Source of the DNA: CAZGCA01 sp964524145
Lineage (GTDB): Bacteria > Hydrogenedentota > CAZGCA01
Direction of reading: 5' to 3'
NCBI GenBank assembly: GCA_964524145.1
Contig: CAZGCA010000041.1
Span: 1 to 52,001 of the forward strand
DNA: 52,001 nt
The notes beneath the pieces were generated by a model. The model ran no database searches, was not told where the DNA came from, and was given only the letters and a program-made list of their open reading frames with translations. Made by a program: the position numbers and the translations under genes. This document shows, one piece after another, positions 43,986-52,001 of this stretch; within the stretch, counting starts at the first letter, position 1; the number at the start of each line of letters is the position of its first letter.

Positions 43986-45077
43986 TCAACCGGCGTACTC
44001 CCCGTATTCGATACATGCTTCGAAGAGTGCCGTGATGTTCTCGAGGGGAACGTCGGCCTGGATGTTGTGCGCGGTACAGATGATGAACCCGCCGCCGGGC
44101 GCGAGCGCATCGATGCGGTCTTTCACCTCGGCGCGAACGTCGTTTGGTGTCCCGAGCGGCATCGTTCTCTGAATGTCAATCGAGCCGTGGAACGCTATCC
44201 TGTCGCCAAACCCGGCCTTGATGGCACGGGGAACCATGCCTGCGGCTCTCGGCTGAATCGGGTTAAGGATGTCGAGCCCCATTCCGATAAAGTCGTGAAT
44301 GATCGGCACGATAGCACCGCAACTGTGGTGGGCGACCTTGAGGTCGTACCGTTTCGCAAGGTTGATGTATTTGCGGAGACCCGGCGCAAAATGGTCGAGC
44401 CACATCTCCCTGCTGCACAACAGACCGCGTTGCATACCGAAATCGTCGCCCATCATGAATATGTCGAGCTTGCCGTTGGCGGCGTCGAAAACACGCGTGT
44501 TGTATTCGAGGTAGAAGTCGACGATTCGTTCGACGATCGCGTCGACCAGTTCAGGTTGCATCGCGAGATCGATGAATATCTGTTCGACTCCCCGCAGGTA
44601 CATGGCCGGTTTGAGCTGGGCGCTCCGGTTCAGTCTGTCGCCTACGAAGAGGAGCGCCTTGTCGGGGTGGGCATCGCACTGGGCCTCGATAACCGAATAG
44701 TCGAACCAGTCGGGCGACGGCCATTTCGGGTACTGCTCGATATCGCGGACGGTTTTCGCGTCTGCAAGCGGGGGCGAGCTCACCTCCTTGTATATGCCGG
44801 CCTTGTCTTCTCGCCCGAACTGCTGCTCGATCCGCGGGACGCCCCAGAGATCCTCGACGCTCCCGTCAGCGTGACGCTCGAACTCGGGGCCGATGTATCG
44901 CGGCCCGTCGATGGTGCGGATATCGACGTTGAAGTGTTGAAGAAGCTCTTCGCGATCTTCGAACCCGTATGACCGGAGCAGTTTTGCCTCGGCCTCACGC
45001 GACAGCCAGCAATCTATGGGCACACGATCCGGCTCTTCGAGAGAAACCGTCTTGATGACGCGCTCTTTTGAAGTCAT
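43986..45077 (-). CDS. Uroporphyrinogen decarboxylase family protein
   Basis: 363 residues from ATG at MTSKERVIKTV, the usual family start; an ATG 17 codons upstream would run into the preceding gene. The URO-D barrel is seen in phrases such as PDRVPIDCW, GDDFGMQRGLL, HHSCGAIVPII, FHGSIDIQ and GGGFIICTAHNIQ. The H-x-C-G motif is typical of the MtaA/methyltransferase-like branch, where it binds zinc, rather than of true HemE. Substrate unknown; methyl transfer from a methoxylated compound or corrinoid protein is a possibility. It follows the C45 peptidase gene by 38 bases. Confidence 0.85.
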   Translation of the reverse strand: MTSKERVIKTVSLEEPDRVPIDCWLSREAEAKLLRSYGFEDREELLQHFNVDIRTIDGPRYIGPEFERHADGSVEDLWGVPRIEQQFGREDKAGIYKEVSSPPLADAKTVRDIEQYPKWPSPDWFDYSVIEAQCDAHPDKALLFVGDRLNRSAQLKPAMYLRGVEQIFIDLAMQPELVDAIVERIVDFYLEYNTRVFDAANGKLDIFMMGDDFGMQRGLLCSREMWLDHFAPGLRKYINLAKRYDLKVAHHSCGAIVPIIHDFIGMGLDILNPIQPRAAGMVPRAIKAGFGDRIAFHGSIDIQRTMPLGTPNDVRAEVKDRIDALAPGGGFIICTAHNIQADVPLENITALFEACIEYGEYAG

Positions 45078-45115
45078 AGTCCCGTGGCCTCTTGCGCCCG
45101 GGAGTCTGTCCGGGC

Positions 45116-46447
45116 CTACTTGAACCACTCTGTCAGGTCGATACGCGTGTACGCGCGGCTGGTAGCCGTCACCGGCGGATTGTTACCGGCGTTCGCCACG
45201 TAAGCGACTTGGTTCTTCGGGTCGAACACCCAGGAATGGAGGGTAGCGTCGTTGCGAACAGGGCCGTTGGAAAGAAGCTGCAACGCCTCTTTGACGTCCA
45301 CTCCGCGGGGCCGGGCCTGAATCTGTTTGCCCAGCCAATCGTATCGTTGCCAGGTGTTCTGCGCCTTCAACAACGGCACGGCCAGTTTGAGATCCGTTAC
45401 CTCCAGACCGAGCTCCGGTCCGTACAACTTGGCCAGTTTCATCAGTTGTGCTTCGCCGATCGGATGGTTGGTGCGTCGCACCGCATCTTCCATGGCCCAA
45501 TGTCCGGTTGCCTCGCTCTCCTTGGGGTCCATAGGAGCATATACTTCGCACATCTTGGCGTCGACCTCGAGCGCACGCCCATCGGGAACTTTCCCGTCCC
45601 CGATAACGAAGTTCCAGCCCGTGGTACGCGGTCCCTTCTTCATGATCGCCACGGCCTGCTCGAGGTTGCCGGCCTCTTCGAGCACGCGTCGCATGATCAA
45701 CCAGAGCGGCAACCCGTCAAACGTGGCGTCGGGTGACGAGGAGGTCATCTCGCCTATTGTTATGCCCACTGCGTTCATGCCGCTGACGCTTCCAATGCCT
45801 CCCGCCCATCCAACCATCATGAAGGGCGTGCCACCCGCCGGACGCCACACCAGGATCGCTGCGTCGTCCTGGGCGTCGCCTCGGATGTTCCAGTCCAGGT
45901 TGCGACCATGGAGCAATCGCCCGTCCGTCGTCCATTTGCCCCAGCAGGCGAAGTTCGAGCAGCCCGGCGGAGCGTCAGGACCGTAATGTTGAATCTCCGC
46001 CGACGTTGAACCCAGCCGCACGTCTTTGTAGTCGATATCCTCGATGCCCGCCGCACGCAACCCCTTCACAACGCCTTTCATTTCCGCGATATACTCCGGA
46101 GAAAAGTGTTTCTCCATCCTCGCTCCCTGTGCGTAGACGTACTCGCGGGTGAACCCTCGCTCGAAGAGGGTCTTCATCATGTAGCCTTCCTTTAAGACAT
46201 GGTGAATCCGCTTTGCGAGAAGACGCCCGTGCTGGTAGCCCATCTCTTCGGGCGTGCCTTCCATAACGCAGACCAGGTGTTCGCCCACCTGGTACAGCTT
46301 GCCGGCACCTTCCGTGTCGAGCAGGCTGACTTCCGGGTTCGCCACGATCTCCGGCGTGGTGAGTTCTTGCTGAGCGCCCACGGACGCCGAGCTCAACAGG
46401 ACAACACATGCAACGAGCACTACTGGGGCGACTGTACGTCGTGTCAT
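45116..46447 (-). CDS. Exported C45-type (acyl-transferase/linear amide hydrolase) Ntn-hydrolase-like protein
   Basis: 443 residues from ATG preceded by AGAAGGAG at ten bases; earlier in-frame ATGs lack such a site. The signal peptide runs to about residue 25 (SVGAQ). The body shows GTPEEMGYQHGRLL near the start and GCSNFACWGKWTTDGRLLHGRNLDW after a 130-residue prosegment. A cysteine in the GCSNFACWG segment is the likely nucleophile exposed by self-cleavage, as in penicillin acyltransferase-type C45 enzymes. The role could be hydrolysis of amide-linked acyl groups in the periplasm. It shares a promoter with the URO-D gene. Confidence 0.75.
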   Translation of the reverse strand: MTRRTVAPVVLVACVVLLSSASVGAQQELTTPEIVANPEVSLLDTEGAGKLYQVGEHLVCVMEGTPEEMGYQHGRLLAKRIHHVLKEGYMMKTLFERGFTREYVYAQGARMEKHFSPEYIAEMKGVVKGLRAAGIEDIDYKDVRLGSTSAEIQHYGPDAPPGCSNFACWGKWTTDGRLLHGRNLDWNIRGDAQDDAAILVWRPAGGTPFMMVGWAGGIGSVSGMNAVGITIGEMTSSSPDATFDGLPLWLIMRRVLEEAGNLEQAVAIMKKGPRTTGWNFVIGDGKVPDGRALEVDAKMCEVYAPMDPKESEATGHWAMEDAVRRTNHPIGEAQLMKLAKLYGPELGLEVTDLKLAVPLLKAQNTWQRYDWLGKQIQARPRGVDVKEALQLLSNGPVRNDATLHSWVFDPKNQVAYVANAGNNPPVTATSRAYTRIDLTEWFK

Positions 46448-46533
46448 AACGTCGATGCTCCTTCTCTCCATCTTCCCTTGCCTGAACTCAAACGCTTCCA
46501 TGTGAACCGTACCGCGAACACCGCGGCCCGGCT

Positions 46534-46562
46534 AGTATAGGCGAACTGGAAGCCCCCGTCAA
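46534..46562 (-). promoter_or_regulatory. Promoter of C45 peptidase/URO-D operon
   Basis: On the minus strand: TTGACG, 17-base spacer, TATACT. It is one of the best sigma-70 matches in the window, 86 bases before the chosen start. Confidence 0.65.
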
Positions 46563-46634
46563 CACCCGATCTGTCGTTCCCCTCCCGTGCTCGCACTCCT
46601 AATCGCGATCATGCACCCGACTGGCACCACACTA

Positions 46635-46663
46635 GCAACTGACAACTGACTACTGACTACTGG
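46635..46663. repeat. CAGTTGT-type short repeat, copy 2
   Basis: Degenerate tandem of CAACTGA and TACTGAC units, the reverse complement of the tract at 25399-25429. Confidence 0.6.
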
Positions 46664-46678
46664 TTCTACACCCCCGGG

Positions 46679-46707
46679 TTGAAAAGAGTGCTGGGTTGTG
46701 CTAGGTT
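46679..46707 (+). promoter_or_regulatory. Promoter of exported sialidase-like gene
   Basis: TTGAAA, 17-base spacer, TAGGTT preceded by TGC, about 50 bases before the ATG. Confidence 0.4.
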
Positions 46708-46757
46708 GTGTCGCAGTGTTTCGAGAAGAAGGCGGTTCCGAGTAAGGAGAGTGTGAC

Positions 46758-47951
46758 ATGAAGAAGATGATCCTGGCGACGGTGTTGTTGGTGGTGGCAT
46801 GTGCGCCGGCGGCGTGGGGCGCTACCTACGAGGCGGAGATAATCTTCCCGCTCGAGGGTATACACAACCACGGTTCGAGCATCGCGGAATGTCCTAACGG
46901 AGACCTGATCGCATGCTGGTTCCACGGACACGGCGAACGTACTGCTGACGATGTGCTTGTTCAGGGCGCGCGAAAACGTGTCGGGTCGAAGACATGGAGC
47001 GACCGGTTCGTGATGGCTGACTCGCAGGATCTGCCTGACTGCAACCCGGTCCTGTTCGTCGATCCGCGCGGCAAGCTGTGGTTGATCTGGATAGCGGTCC
47101 AGGCCAACACGTGGGGGTCTTCGCTGCTGAAATACCGTATCGCGAGCGATTACGAAGGTGACGGGCCGCCGAATTGGGAATGGCAGGACACGATCCACGC
47201 CCGGCCGAAAAACTTCGAGGAGGTTATGACAAGGGTTGCCGACGAGTACAAGACCACCCCCCCTTACTCTGTGGCGCTCGCGGCGAGACCCGAGATCGAG
47301 GAGCAGTTCCGCAAGGGTGCCGCCGACAAACTGACGCGGCGTCTCGGCTGGATGACGCGGCTCCGTCCCATCATGTTCAACAACAAGATGATGGTCGGGC
47401 TGTACACGGACGTGTTCTCCGTATCGCTCGTTGGGATGACAAGCGATTGGGGCAAGACGTGGGAGTTCAGCGAACCGATTGTCGGGTTCGGCAACATCCA
47501 GCCGAGCCTCGTGCCGAAGAGCGACGGGACGCTGGTGGCGATGATGCGCGAGAACGGTATCCAGAGAAAGATCCGTATCAGCGAATCGAAGGACGGCGGC
47601 GTCACGTGGTCGCCCGTCGGAAACATGGAGATACCCAACCCGGGTTCGAGCGTCGAATGTATCAGGCTCGCGAACGGTCATTGGGTGCTCGTCTGCAACG
47701 ATACGATGATGGGCCGCCACAGTCTGGCCGCGATCCTGTCCGACGACGAAGGTGTCACCTGGAAGTGGAAACGTCACCTCGAGCTGTGGAAGGCCGGCGA
47801 AGGGTCGGCATCATACCCGTCAGTGATGCAGGCGAAGGACGGCGCCATACACGCCACCTACAGCTACAACGTCAAGGACAAGGGAACGTGCATCAAACAC
47901 GCCATGTTCGATGAGGACTGGATCAAAGAAGGCGATCCGGAAACGCAGTGA
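46758..47951 (+). CDS. Exported sialidase-like (Asp-box) protein
   Basis: 397 residues. Signal peptide to about residue 21 (AAWGA). The propeller shows Asp boxes of the form S-x-D-x-G-x-T-W: TSDWGKTWEF, SKDGGVTWSP and SDDEGVTWKW. ECPNGDLIACWFHGHGE and PSLVPKSDGTLVAMMRENG match the Sialidase_2 (BNR) style. The family includes true sialidases and many related glycoside-binding or hydrolysing proteins. The arginine triad cannot be assigned by eye, so the substrate is open. A good ribosome site AAGGAG precedes the ATG. Confidence 0.8.
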   Translation: MKKMILATVLLVVACAPAAWGATYEAEIIFPLEGIHNHGSSIAECPNGDLIACWFHGHGERTADDVLVQGARKRVGSKTWSDRFVMADSQDLPDCNPVLFVDPRGKLWLIWIAVQANTWGSSLLKYRIASDYEGDGPPNWEWQDTIHARPKNFEEVMTRVADEYKTTPPYSVALAARPEIEEQFRKGAADKLTRRLGWMTRLRPIMFNNKMMVGLYTDVFSVSLVGMTSDWGKTWEFSEPIVGFGNIQPSLVPKSDGTLVAMMRENGIQRKIRISESKDGGVTWSPVGNMEIPNPGSSVECIRLANGHWVLVCNDTMMGRHSLAAILSDDEGVTWKWKRHLELWKAGEGSASYPSVMQAKDGAIHATYSYNVKDKGTCIKHAMFDEDWIKEGDPETQ

Positions 47952-48045
47952 CGTGTAGAGCGGTCACGGGGTTGTAGGCACTGCTCGCAATAGCCCACAC
48001 GGCCAGGTGCTCCTGCGCAAGCGGGAATCCAAGCCCCCGCACTAA

Positions 48046-48073
48046 CAACTGACCACTGGCGACTGACTACTGG
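48046..48073. repeat. CAGTTGT-type short repeat, copy 3
   Basis: CAACTGACCACTGG followed by CGACTGACTACTGG, same family as the tracts at 25399 and 46635. Confidence 0.55.
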
Positions 48074-48110
48074 TCTTGTTCCCCATCTCCAGACTACAGC
48101 CTGCCGCCGC

Positions 48111-48154
48111 CGTGCTCGTGCTCGTGCGCGTGCGCGTGCGCGTGCTCGTAATCG
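48111..48154. repeat. GTGCGC/GTGCTC simple repeat ending in CGTAATCG
   Basis: About seven hexamer units. The right end (48135-48154) is the exact reverse complement of 27487-27506 in the symporter leader. Confidence 0.8.
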
Positions 48155-48198
48155 AACCCCTCCAAGCCAACCCCTATCGTCATCCCCCCTTTCCGTCT

Positions 48199-48216
48199 TT
48201 CCCGCGCAGGCGGGAA
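48199..48216. repeat. TTCCCGC hairpin, copy 2
   Basis: TTCCCGC, loop GCAG, GCGGGAA; the same stem as at 25444-25461. Confidence 0.6.
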
Positions 48217-48222
48217 TCCAGG

Positions 48223-48292
48223 GTAGCGCAGGCATCTTGCCTGCAGTAAAGATTGTCATCTCCTTCCTTTGCAGGCTGGAAGCCTGCGCTAC
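48223..48292. repeat. Paired-hairpin element, copy 2
   Basis: 70 bases with perfect outer inverted ends GTAGCGCAGGC and GCCTGCGCTAC. Two inner hairpins, 48228-48244 (loop TCT) and 48271-48287 (loop GGA), are the same as in the copy at 25470-25547, while the centres differ. Confidence 0.8.
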
Positions 48293-48620
48293 GAATGTGA
48301 CCCGAATCTGCCAAACCTCAGCACCCCCGGCGAAACCCACTTCTGTGTCGCAGGCCGCTCCCCAAATAGTCCTTGACAGAACTCGACATGGAGGTCTATT
48401 ATCACCGATAAGGAGCGCAAAGGGAGGCTTTGTGTCTTCTCAAGAGGGCGGGAGGATGTTGGTTCCCAACTGGCAGAGTATTTTGTGTTCCGCAATTTCA
48501 AATGGGGTGGTGTGTCTTCGTTTGTTCCCAAGCAGAAGTCCATGTTGTTGAGTTAGTGTGGGGGTAGTGTGTCCGCAATTGCGGTAGCGTGCTGCACAGC
48601 GGGAAGGAGGGCAAGCGAGA
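48293..48620. other. Intergenic leader of repeat-protein gene
   Basis: Holds a promoter at 48373-48402 and a leader of about 210 bases. No gene, known riboswitch or terminator was recognised. Confidence 0.4.
48373..48402 (+). promoter_or_regulatory. Promoter of Asp-box repeat protein gene
   Basis: TTGACA (perfect -35), 18-base spacer, TATTAT. Confidence 0.55.
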
Positions 48621-49915
48621 ATGGGACAGGGAGCGGGTAAAGACAGAAGGGTAGGAGCTACTTACAGGAGGCTGATTCTGGCCGCACTCGTTGCCGGTCT
48701 GGTGCTGGCAGTTCCGGCGCAACGTGCCGCGGCGATGTGGACGCCGCCGGCGGCGCTCAACACCAACGCCGCGACCGACTCGGCCGATGACCGCTTTCCC
48801 CAGATGACGACGGACGGCGCGCGCAACTGGGTCGCCGTGTGGAGCTCCGATTACAGCCTTGGCGGCACCATCGGCACGGACTCGGATATCCTGATATCGC
48901 GGTCGACGGATAACGGTACGACATGGACGGCGCCCGCCGCGCTGAATACCAACGCCGGCACCGACTCGGGCGGTGACATCTATCCCGAGCTGACGACGGA
49001 CGGCGCGGGCAACTGGGTCGCTGTGTGGTACTCCTGGGACGATCTTGGCGGCACCATCGGCACGGACTCGGATATCCTTGTATCGCGTTCGACGGACAAC
49101 GGCGTGACATGGACTGCGCCCGCCGCGCTCAACACCAACGCTGTGACCGGCTCAGGCAATGACAAGCACCCCCAGGTCACGACGGACGGCGCGGGCAACT
49201 GGGTCGCTGTGTGGTACTCCGAAGACGATCTTGGCGGCACGATCGGCCCGGATGGGGACATCCTGGTATCGCGGTCGACCGACAACGGTGCGACATGGAC
49301 GACGGTTCAACCGCTTAACACCAACGCGGGGACAGACTCAGTCGATGACGACGATCCTCAGGTGACGACGGACGGCGCGGGCAACTGGGTCGCCGTGTGG
49401 CAGTCTTANNNNNNNNNNNNNNNNNNNNNNNNNNNNNNNNNNNNNNNNNNNNNNNNNNNNNNNNNNNNNNNNNNNNNNNNNNNNNNNNNNNNNNNNNNNN
49501 NNNNNNNNATCCTCAGGTGACGACGGACGGCGCGGGCAACTGGGTCGCCGTGTGGCAGTCTTACGATGACCTTGGCGGGACCATCGGTACGGACTGCGAT
49601 ATCCTGGTATCGCGGTCGACGGACAACGGCGCGACATGGACAGTGCCGGTTGCGCTCAACACCAACGCCGCTACCGACTCAACCTATGACGAGATTCCCC
49701 AGGTGACGACGGACGGCGCGGGCAACTGGGTTGTCGTGTGGGAGTCTTGGGATGACCTTGGCGGGACCATCGGTACGGACTGCGATATCCTCTTCTCTCG
49801 CAGCGAGTTCGGTGCCGGTGCGGGCGTGCCGGTCGGGGGCAGCATTGCTGTGGTCCTTCTAGCGCTTGCCCTGTGCGTCATTGGTTTAAGAAGTCGCCGG
49901 AAGGAGAGTGCATAA
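48621..49915 (+). CDS. Exported Asp-box repeat protein with C-terminal membrane anchor, interrupted by assembly gap
   Basis: ATG ten bases behind AAGGAGG; signal peptide or anchor at about 15-38. Tandem units of 62 residues (186 bases) follow, each with VTTDGAGNWVAVW, GGTIGTDSDIL and an Asp box STDNGxTW. The C-terminus (VPVGG, a hydrophobic helix, RSRRKESA) looks like a sorting signal or anchor. The gap 49409-49508 breaks the frame on paper. The 55 bases before it (49354-49408) equal the 55 after it (49509-49563); merging them removes 155 bases, restores one frame and gives 379 residues with an exact 186-base spacing across the join. The true repeat number could be larger. Function unknown; perhaps a surface propeller. 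Confidence 0.75.
49409..49508. other. Scaffold gap of exactly 100 N
   Basis: Round-number gap inside a tandem repeat, flanked by identical 55-base sequences. Most likely two contigs that overlap by one assembly k-mer, not a true 100-base gap. Confidence 0.9.
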
Positions 49916-49994
49916 GATACATCACAGAGAGCACAGAACGCTTCAGATGTCTTTCTGAGGAGCCCTTCGGCTGCGTTCAGGACAGGCTTCGCGA

Positions 49995-50055
49995 CGAAGA
50001 ATCTCAATCGTGCGTATGGTAATAGCGGAGATTCTTCGCTTCGCTCAGAATGACA
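49995..50055. repeat. GAGATTCTTCG dispersed repeat, copy 2, with inverted partner
   Basis: CGAAGAATCTC (49995-50005) and GAGATTCTTCG (50028-50038) form an 11-base inverted repeat. The right part continues to CTCAGAATGACA and matches the copy at 19723. Confidence 0.6.
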
Positions 50056-50118
50056 GGTGTGTGGACTACGTTGTGCTCCCGTTAGGAACGTGGTCCGCAC
50101 ACTCTGACCATCGTTGTT

Positions 50119-50146
50119 GTAGGGGCACGGCGCGCCGTGCCCCTAC
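50119..50146. repeat. Perfect 28-base palindrome
   Basis: GTAGGGGCACGGCG followed by its exact reverse complement. It lies about 37 bases from the predicted 3' end of the group II intron. Confidence 0.85.
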
Positions 50147-50195
50147 GCTTTGCCCGCCGGGTGCCACACTCAACCTTGTTTGATAGAGGTAGGAA

Positions 50196-50262
50196 GAGCC
50201 GGTTGAGTACCCGGCTCCTCCCCCCTCCGAACCGTGCGTGCGGTTCTCCCGCACACGGCTCT
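50196..50262 (-). ncRNA. Group II intron domains V and VI
   Basis: Read on the minus strand, domain V is the 33-base hairpin at 50229-50261, beginning GAGCCGTGTGCGGG and ending GCACGGTTC, with an AGC catalytic triad at its start. Domain VI follows at 50196-50217: stem GAGCCGG/CCGGCTC around an eight-base loop. Both lie just behind the maturase gene, as in all such introns. Confidence 0.85.
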
Positions 50263-50274
50263 CCGGTCGATGGT

Positions 50275-51615
50275 TTACCCGCCTCGGCGGGATTGACAGG
50301 CCGTCGCATAGGCTGTAGACAAGGAAAACAACCCACGCTGAGCAAAGTAGGCGTTTGGCCAGCGTCGCTGGTCAAGGCCGCGTCCACGACCCCGCTGACC
50401 CTTGCGCTTGCGCAGAATGCTGCGCAGGCGCATCCGTACCCAGCTATCAATTATGGGGAACGTGGTCTTGTGGCTGTGCTTGTAGTACGCAAACCAACCC
50501 ACCAGTGTGCGGTTGATGTTCGTGATGATGGCTTCCAGACTCTGACCGTTCGTCCGCTTGGTCTTGGCTCGTATCGTGTCCTTGAACCTCCTGAGACTCT
50601 TCTTGCGAGGCCATCGGTACCCTCGCTCAAAGTGATATCCCAGAAAGTCAAAACCACCCGGTTGGGTGGCGTCCACGATACACGTCTTCTGCGGATGTAA
50701 CGTCAGGCCCGCTTCGGCCATCCATCCTCTGAGCATCGCCAGCGCCTTCTGAGCTTCTCTCTCTGTTCGGCACAACACCACAAAGTCGTCGGCATAGCGC
50801 ACCATCTCGTAACCCGCCTCGGCCATCAAATGGTCCAGGGGGTCCAGGTAAATGTTAGACAGCAATGGACTGATGACCGCACCCTGCGGTGTTCCCCTCT
50901 GTGGCGTCCATCGCTCCATGCCCTCCATAACATCCTGCTTGAGATACGAGTCGATAAGACTCAGCACTCTGCCGTCTGACACCCTTGCGCACACCAATTC
51001 CATCAGGCGCTCTGACGGAATTGTGTCGAAATAGCTCTTGATGTCTGCGTCCACCACATGGATGCAACCTGCTTTTAGCAGCCCATCGACGCGGCGCAAC
51101 GCATCCTTGCAGCCTCGACCAGGTCGGAAACCGTAGCTATGCTCGGCAAACTCCCGCTCGAATACCGGCTCCAGCACTGCACGCAATGCACTCTGCACTA
51201 CCCGGTCGCGTACCGCCGGTACACCCAACGGCCGCTTCTCTTTGCTACCCGGCTTATCTATCCACACCCGCTTTACTGCTTTAGGTCGATACCTATCTTC
51301 CTTCAGCAATCGCTGCAGGCGCTCCAGATTCTCCTCCAGGCGGCGCTCGAACATCTCCACACTCTCATGGTCTACTCCCGCAACTCCGCCGTTGACCTTC
51401 ACTCGCGCAAAGGCGCTTTGCAGATTGCTCATCGAGTAGACCTTGTCTATCAAGCTGAACCACTTGCCTCCTTTCACCCCGTCTTCCAGGGCCGTCAACA
51501 TCCGCTCCGTCCACACACTCGGTTCGACCCACCACCAGCGGCGACGAATCTCTCCGGCTTGTTTAGTCCTATCGAACACTCCCGCCGGTTGTCCTTCCGC
51601 TTGCCTGGACTTCAC
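50275..51615 (-). CDS. ltrA: Group II intron reverse transcriptase/maturase
   Basis: 446 residues. Reverse transcriptase domain with GVPAVRDRVVQSAL (131-144), SYGFRPGRGCKDAL (160-173), D191 in DADIKSYFD, GTPQGAVISPLLSNIYL (241-257) and the catalytic YADD (274-277). Then a maturase (X) domain near 350-410 with TLVGWFAYYKHS. It ends at PNAYFAQRGLFSLSTAY with no HNH endonuclease. It helps its intron fold, splice and move by target-primed reverse transcription. The gene appears intact. Confidence 0.95.
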   Translation of the reverse strand: MKSRQAEGQPAGVFDRTKQAGEIRRRWWWVEPSVWTERMLTALEDGVKGGKWFSLIDKVYSMSNLQSAFARVKVNGGVAGVDHESVEMFERRLEENLERLQRLLKEDRYRPKAVKRVWIDKPGSKEKRPLGVPAVRDRVVQSALRAVLEPVFEREFAEHSYGFRPGRGCKDALRRVDGLLKAGCIHVVDADIKSYFDTIPSERLMELVCARVSDGRVLSLIDSYLKQDVMEGMERWTPQRGTPQGAVISPLLSNIYLDPLDHLMAEAGYEMVRYADDFVVLCRTEREAQKALAMLRGWMAEAGLTLHPQKTCIVDATQPGGFDFLGYHFERGYRWPRKKSLRRFKDTIRAKTKRTNGQSLEAIITNINRTLVGWFAYYKHSHKTTFPIIDSWVRMRLRSILRKRKGQRGRGRGLDQRRWPNAYFAQRGLFSLSTAYATACQSRRGG

Positions 51616-52001
51616 AAATCCACCTTCCTGCGTCCCTTCGCTCCACGACCATTACAGCCGCTTCAACACTACTATGGACGCTCTGACTGCTGTGCGGGCG
51701 GCTCTTCGGTACTTTGTTCCGTACGTCAACACCGTCCTGTCCTCCACACAGCTCTCCCTGCTTCACGTCCTCGGCCTTCCTGACCATTCCGTCTCCAACC
51801 ACCCCATGCACCCCTGCCGCCGCTTTATCACGCTACCCCTCAGCGCGACAGGTTCATTCCAGGCTTCGCCAGTAACTAGCAGGCTCGCCGGCTGCATCAG
51901 GCCGAATCGAGTTCGTTACCCTACGGACTGGTCGTTCACCTCCTGTTGCTTCCCACCCCGCCTCGCGGCGACGCAGTTGCAGTCGGTTACAGGCCGGAGA
52001 G

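Larger units (their letters stand above)
50184..52001 (-). mobile_element. Group II intron with maturase gene, 5' end beyond or near window edge
   Basis: Minus-strand element: reverse transcriptase/maturase at 50275-51615, then domains V and VI and a 3' end near 50184. About 390 bases upstream of the maturase (51616-52001) carry no gene and fit the intron ribozyme domains I-IV. The 5' GUGYG start was not found, so the intron probably continues past the right edge. The left boundary is approximate. Confidence 0.75.

Noticed and set aside
48410..48445. GGAGCGCAAAGGG stretch, slightly like a c-di-GMP (GEMM) riboswitch core
   Set aside because: The order and paired stems of the GEMM consensus are not there; only a short GCAAAG is shared.
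50275..51615. Reverse transcriptase considered as retron or diversity-generating element
   Set aside because: A maturase X domain and a domain V RNA hairpin directly downstream identify a group II intron; no template/variable repeat pair or msr-msd RNA is visible.
51569..51811. Short open frame upstream of the maturase
   Set aside because: It overlaps the maturase start and lies in the expected ribozyme part of the intron; no protein features.

Overview
The window looks like part of the genome of an uncultivated, GC-rich, diderm bacterium. An LpxK-type lipid A kinase indicates an outer membrane, and the type IV pilus motor genes, endonuclease-type MutL, many exported repeat proteins and many sugar-handling genes fit environmental lineages such as the PVC group, Hydrogenedentota, Sumerlaeota or Omnitrophota. 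The sequence alone does not settle the phylum. A run of exactly 100 N flanked by the same 55 bases on both sides suggests a short-read metagenome scaffold.

Left part, 1-10.5 kb: one minus-strand operon with a good sigma-70 promoter at about 10.4 kb. It encodes a c-di-GMP-type MshEN domain fused to a DnaA-like AAA+ domain, then PilB, PilT, a PilS-like kinase, a PilR-like regulator, PilC and a second sigma-54 activator. A strong divergent promoter drives a small exported membrane protein. Housekeeping genes miaA and mutL follow, then an arylsulfotransferase-like protein, a kdgK-eda pair (lower Entner-Doudoroff pathway), an unknown small protein and a cobalamin-type radical SAM enzyme.

Middle, 19.8-25.4 kb: a co-directional three-gene cassette of NTPases and TPR proteins (AAA ATPase, degenerate-NTPase TPR protein, intact-P-loop STAND-like TPR protein) with very regular 120-bp repeats. 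It is a candidate signalling or conflict system without a recognisable effector.

From 25.5 to 33.4 kb there is a sugar module. An L-fucose isomerase-like enzyme is transcribed divergently from an SSS symporter that carries three IPT/TIG domains in its last loop. Behind the symporter come a solute-binding-protein/permease fusion and a second permease. No ABC ATPase is present. At 33.6-39.9 kb lies a 2116-residue exported protein made of five IPT/TIG domains, many Ig-like repeats, EF-hand-like loops and a C-terminal CFI-box, closed by a clear terminator.

Right part, 40-52 kb: a second B12-type radical SAM protein, dprA-lpxK, a C45 peptidase/UroD-family pair, two Asp-box (sialidase-like) exported proteins, a cluster of dispersed palindromic repeats and a group II intron that runs to the window edge. 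The strongest leads are the MshEN-DnaA fusion, the NTPase/TPR cassette and the symporter with IPT domains.
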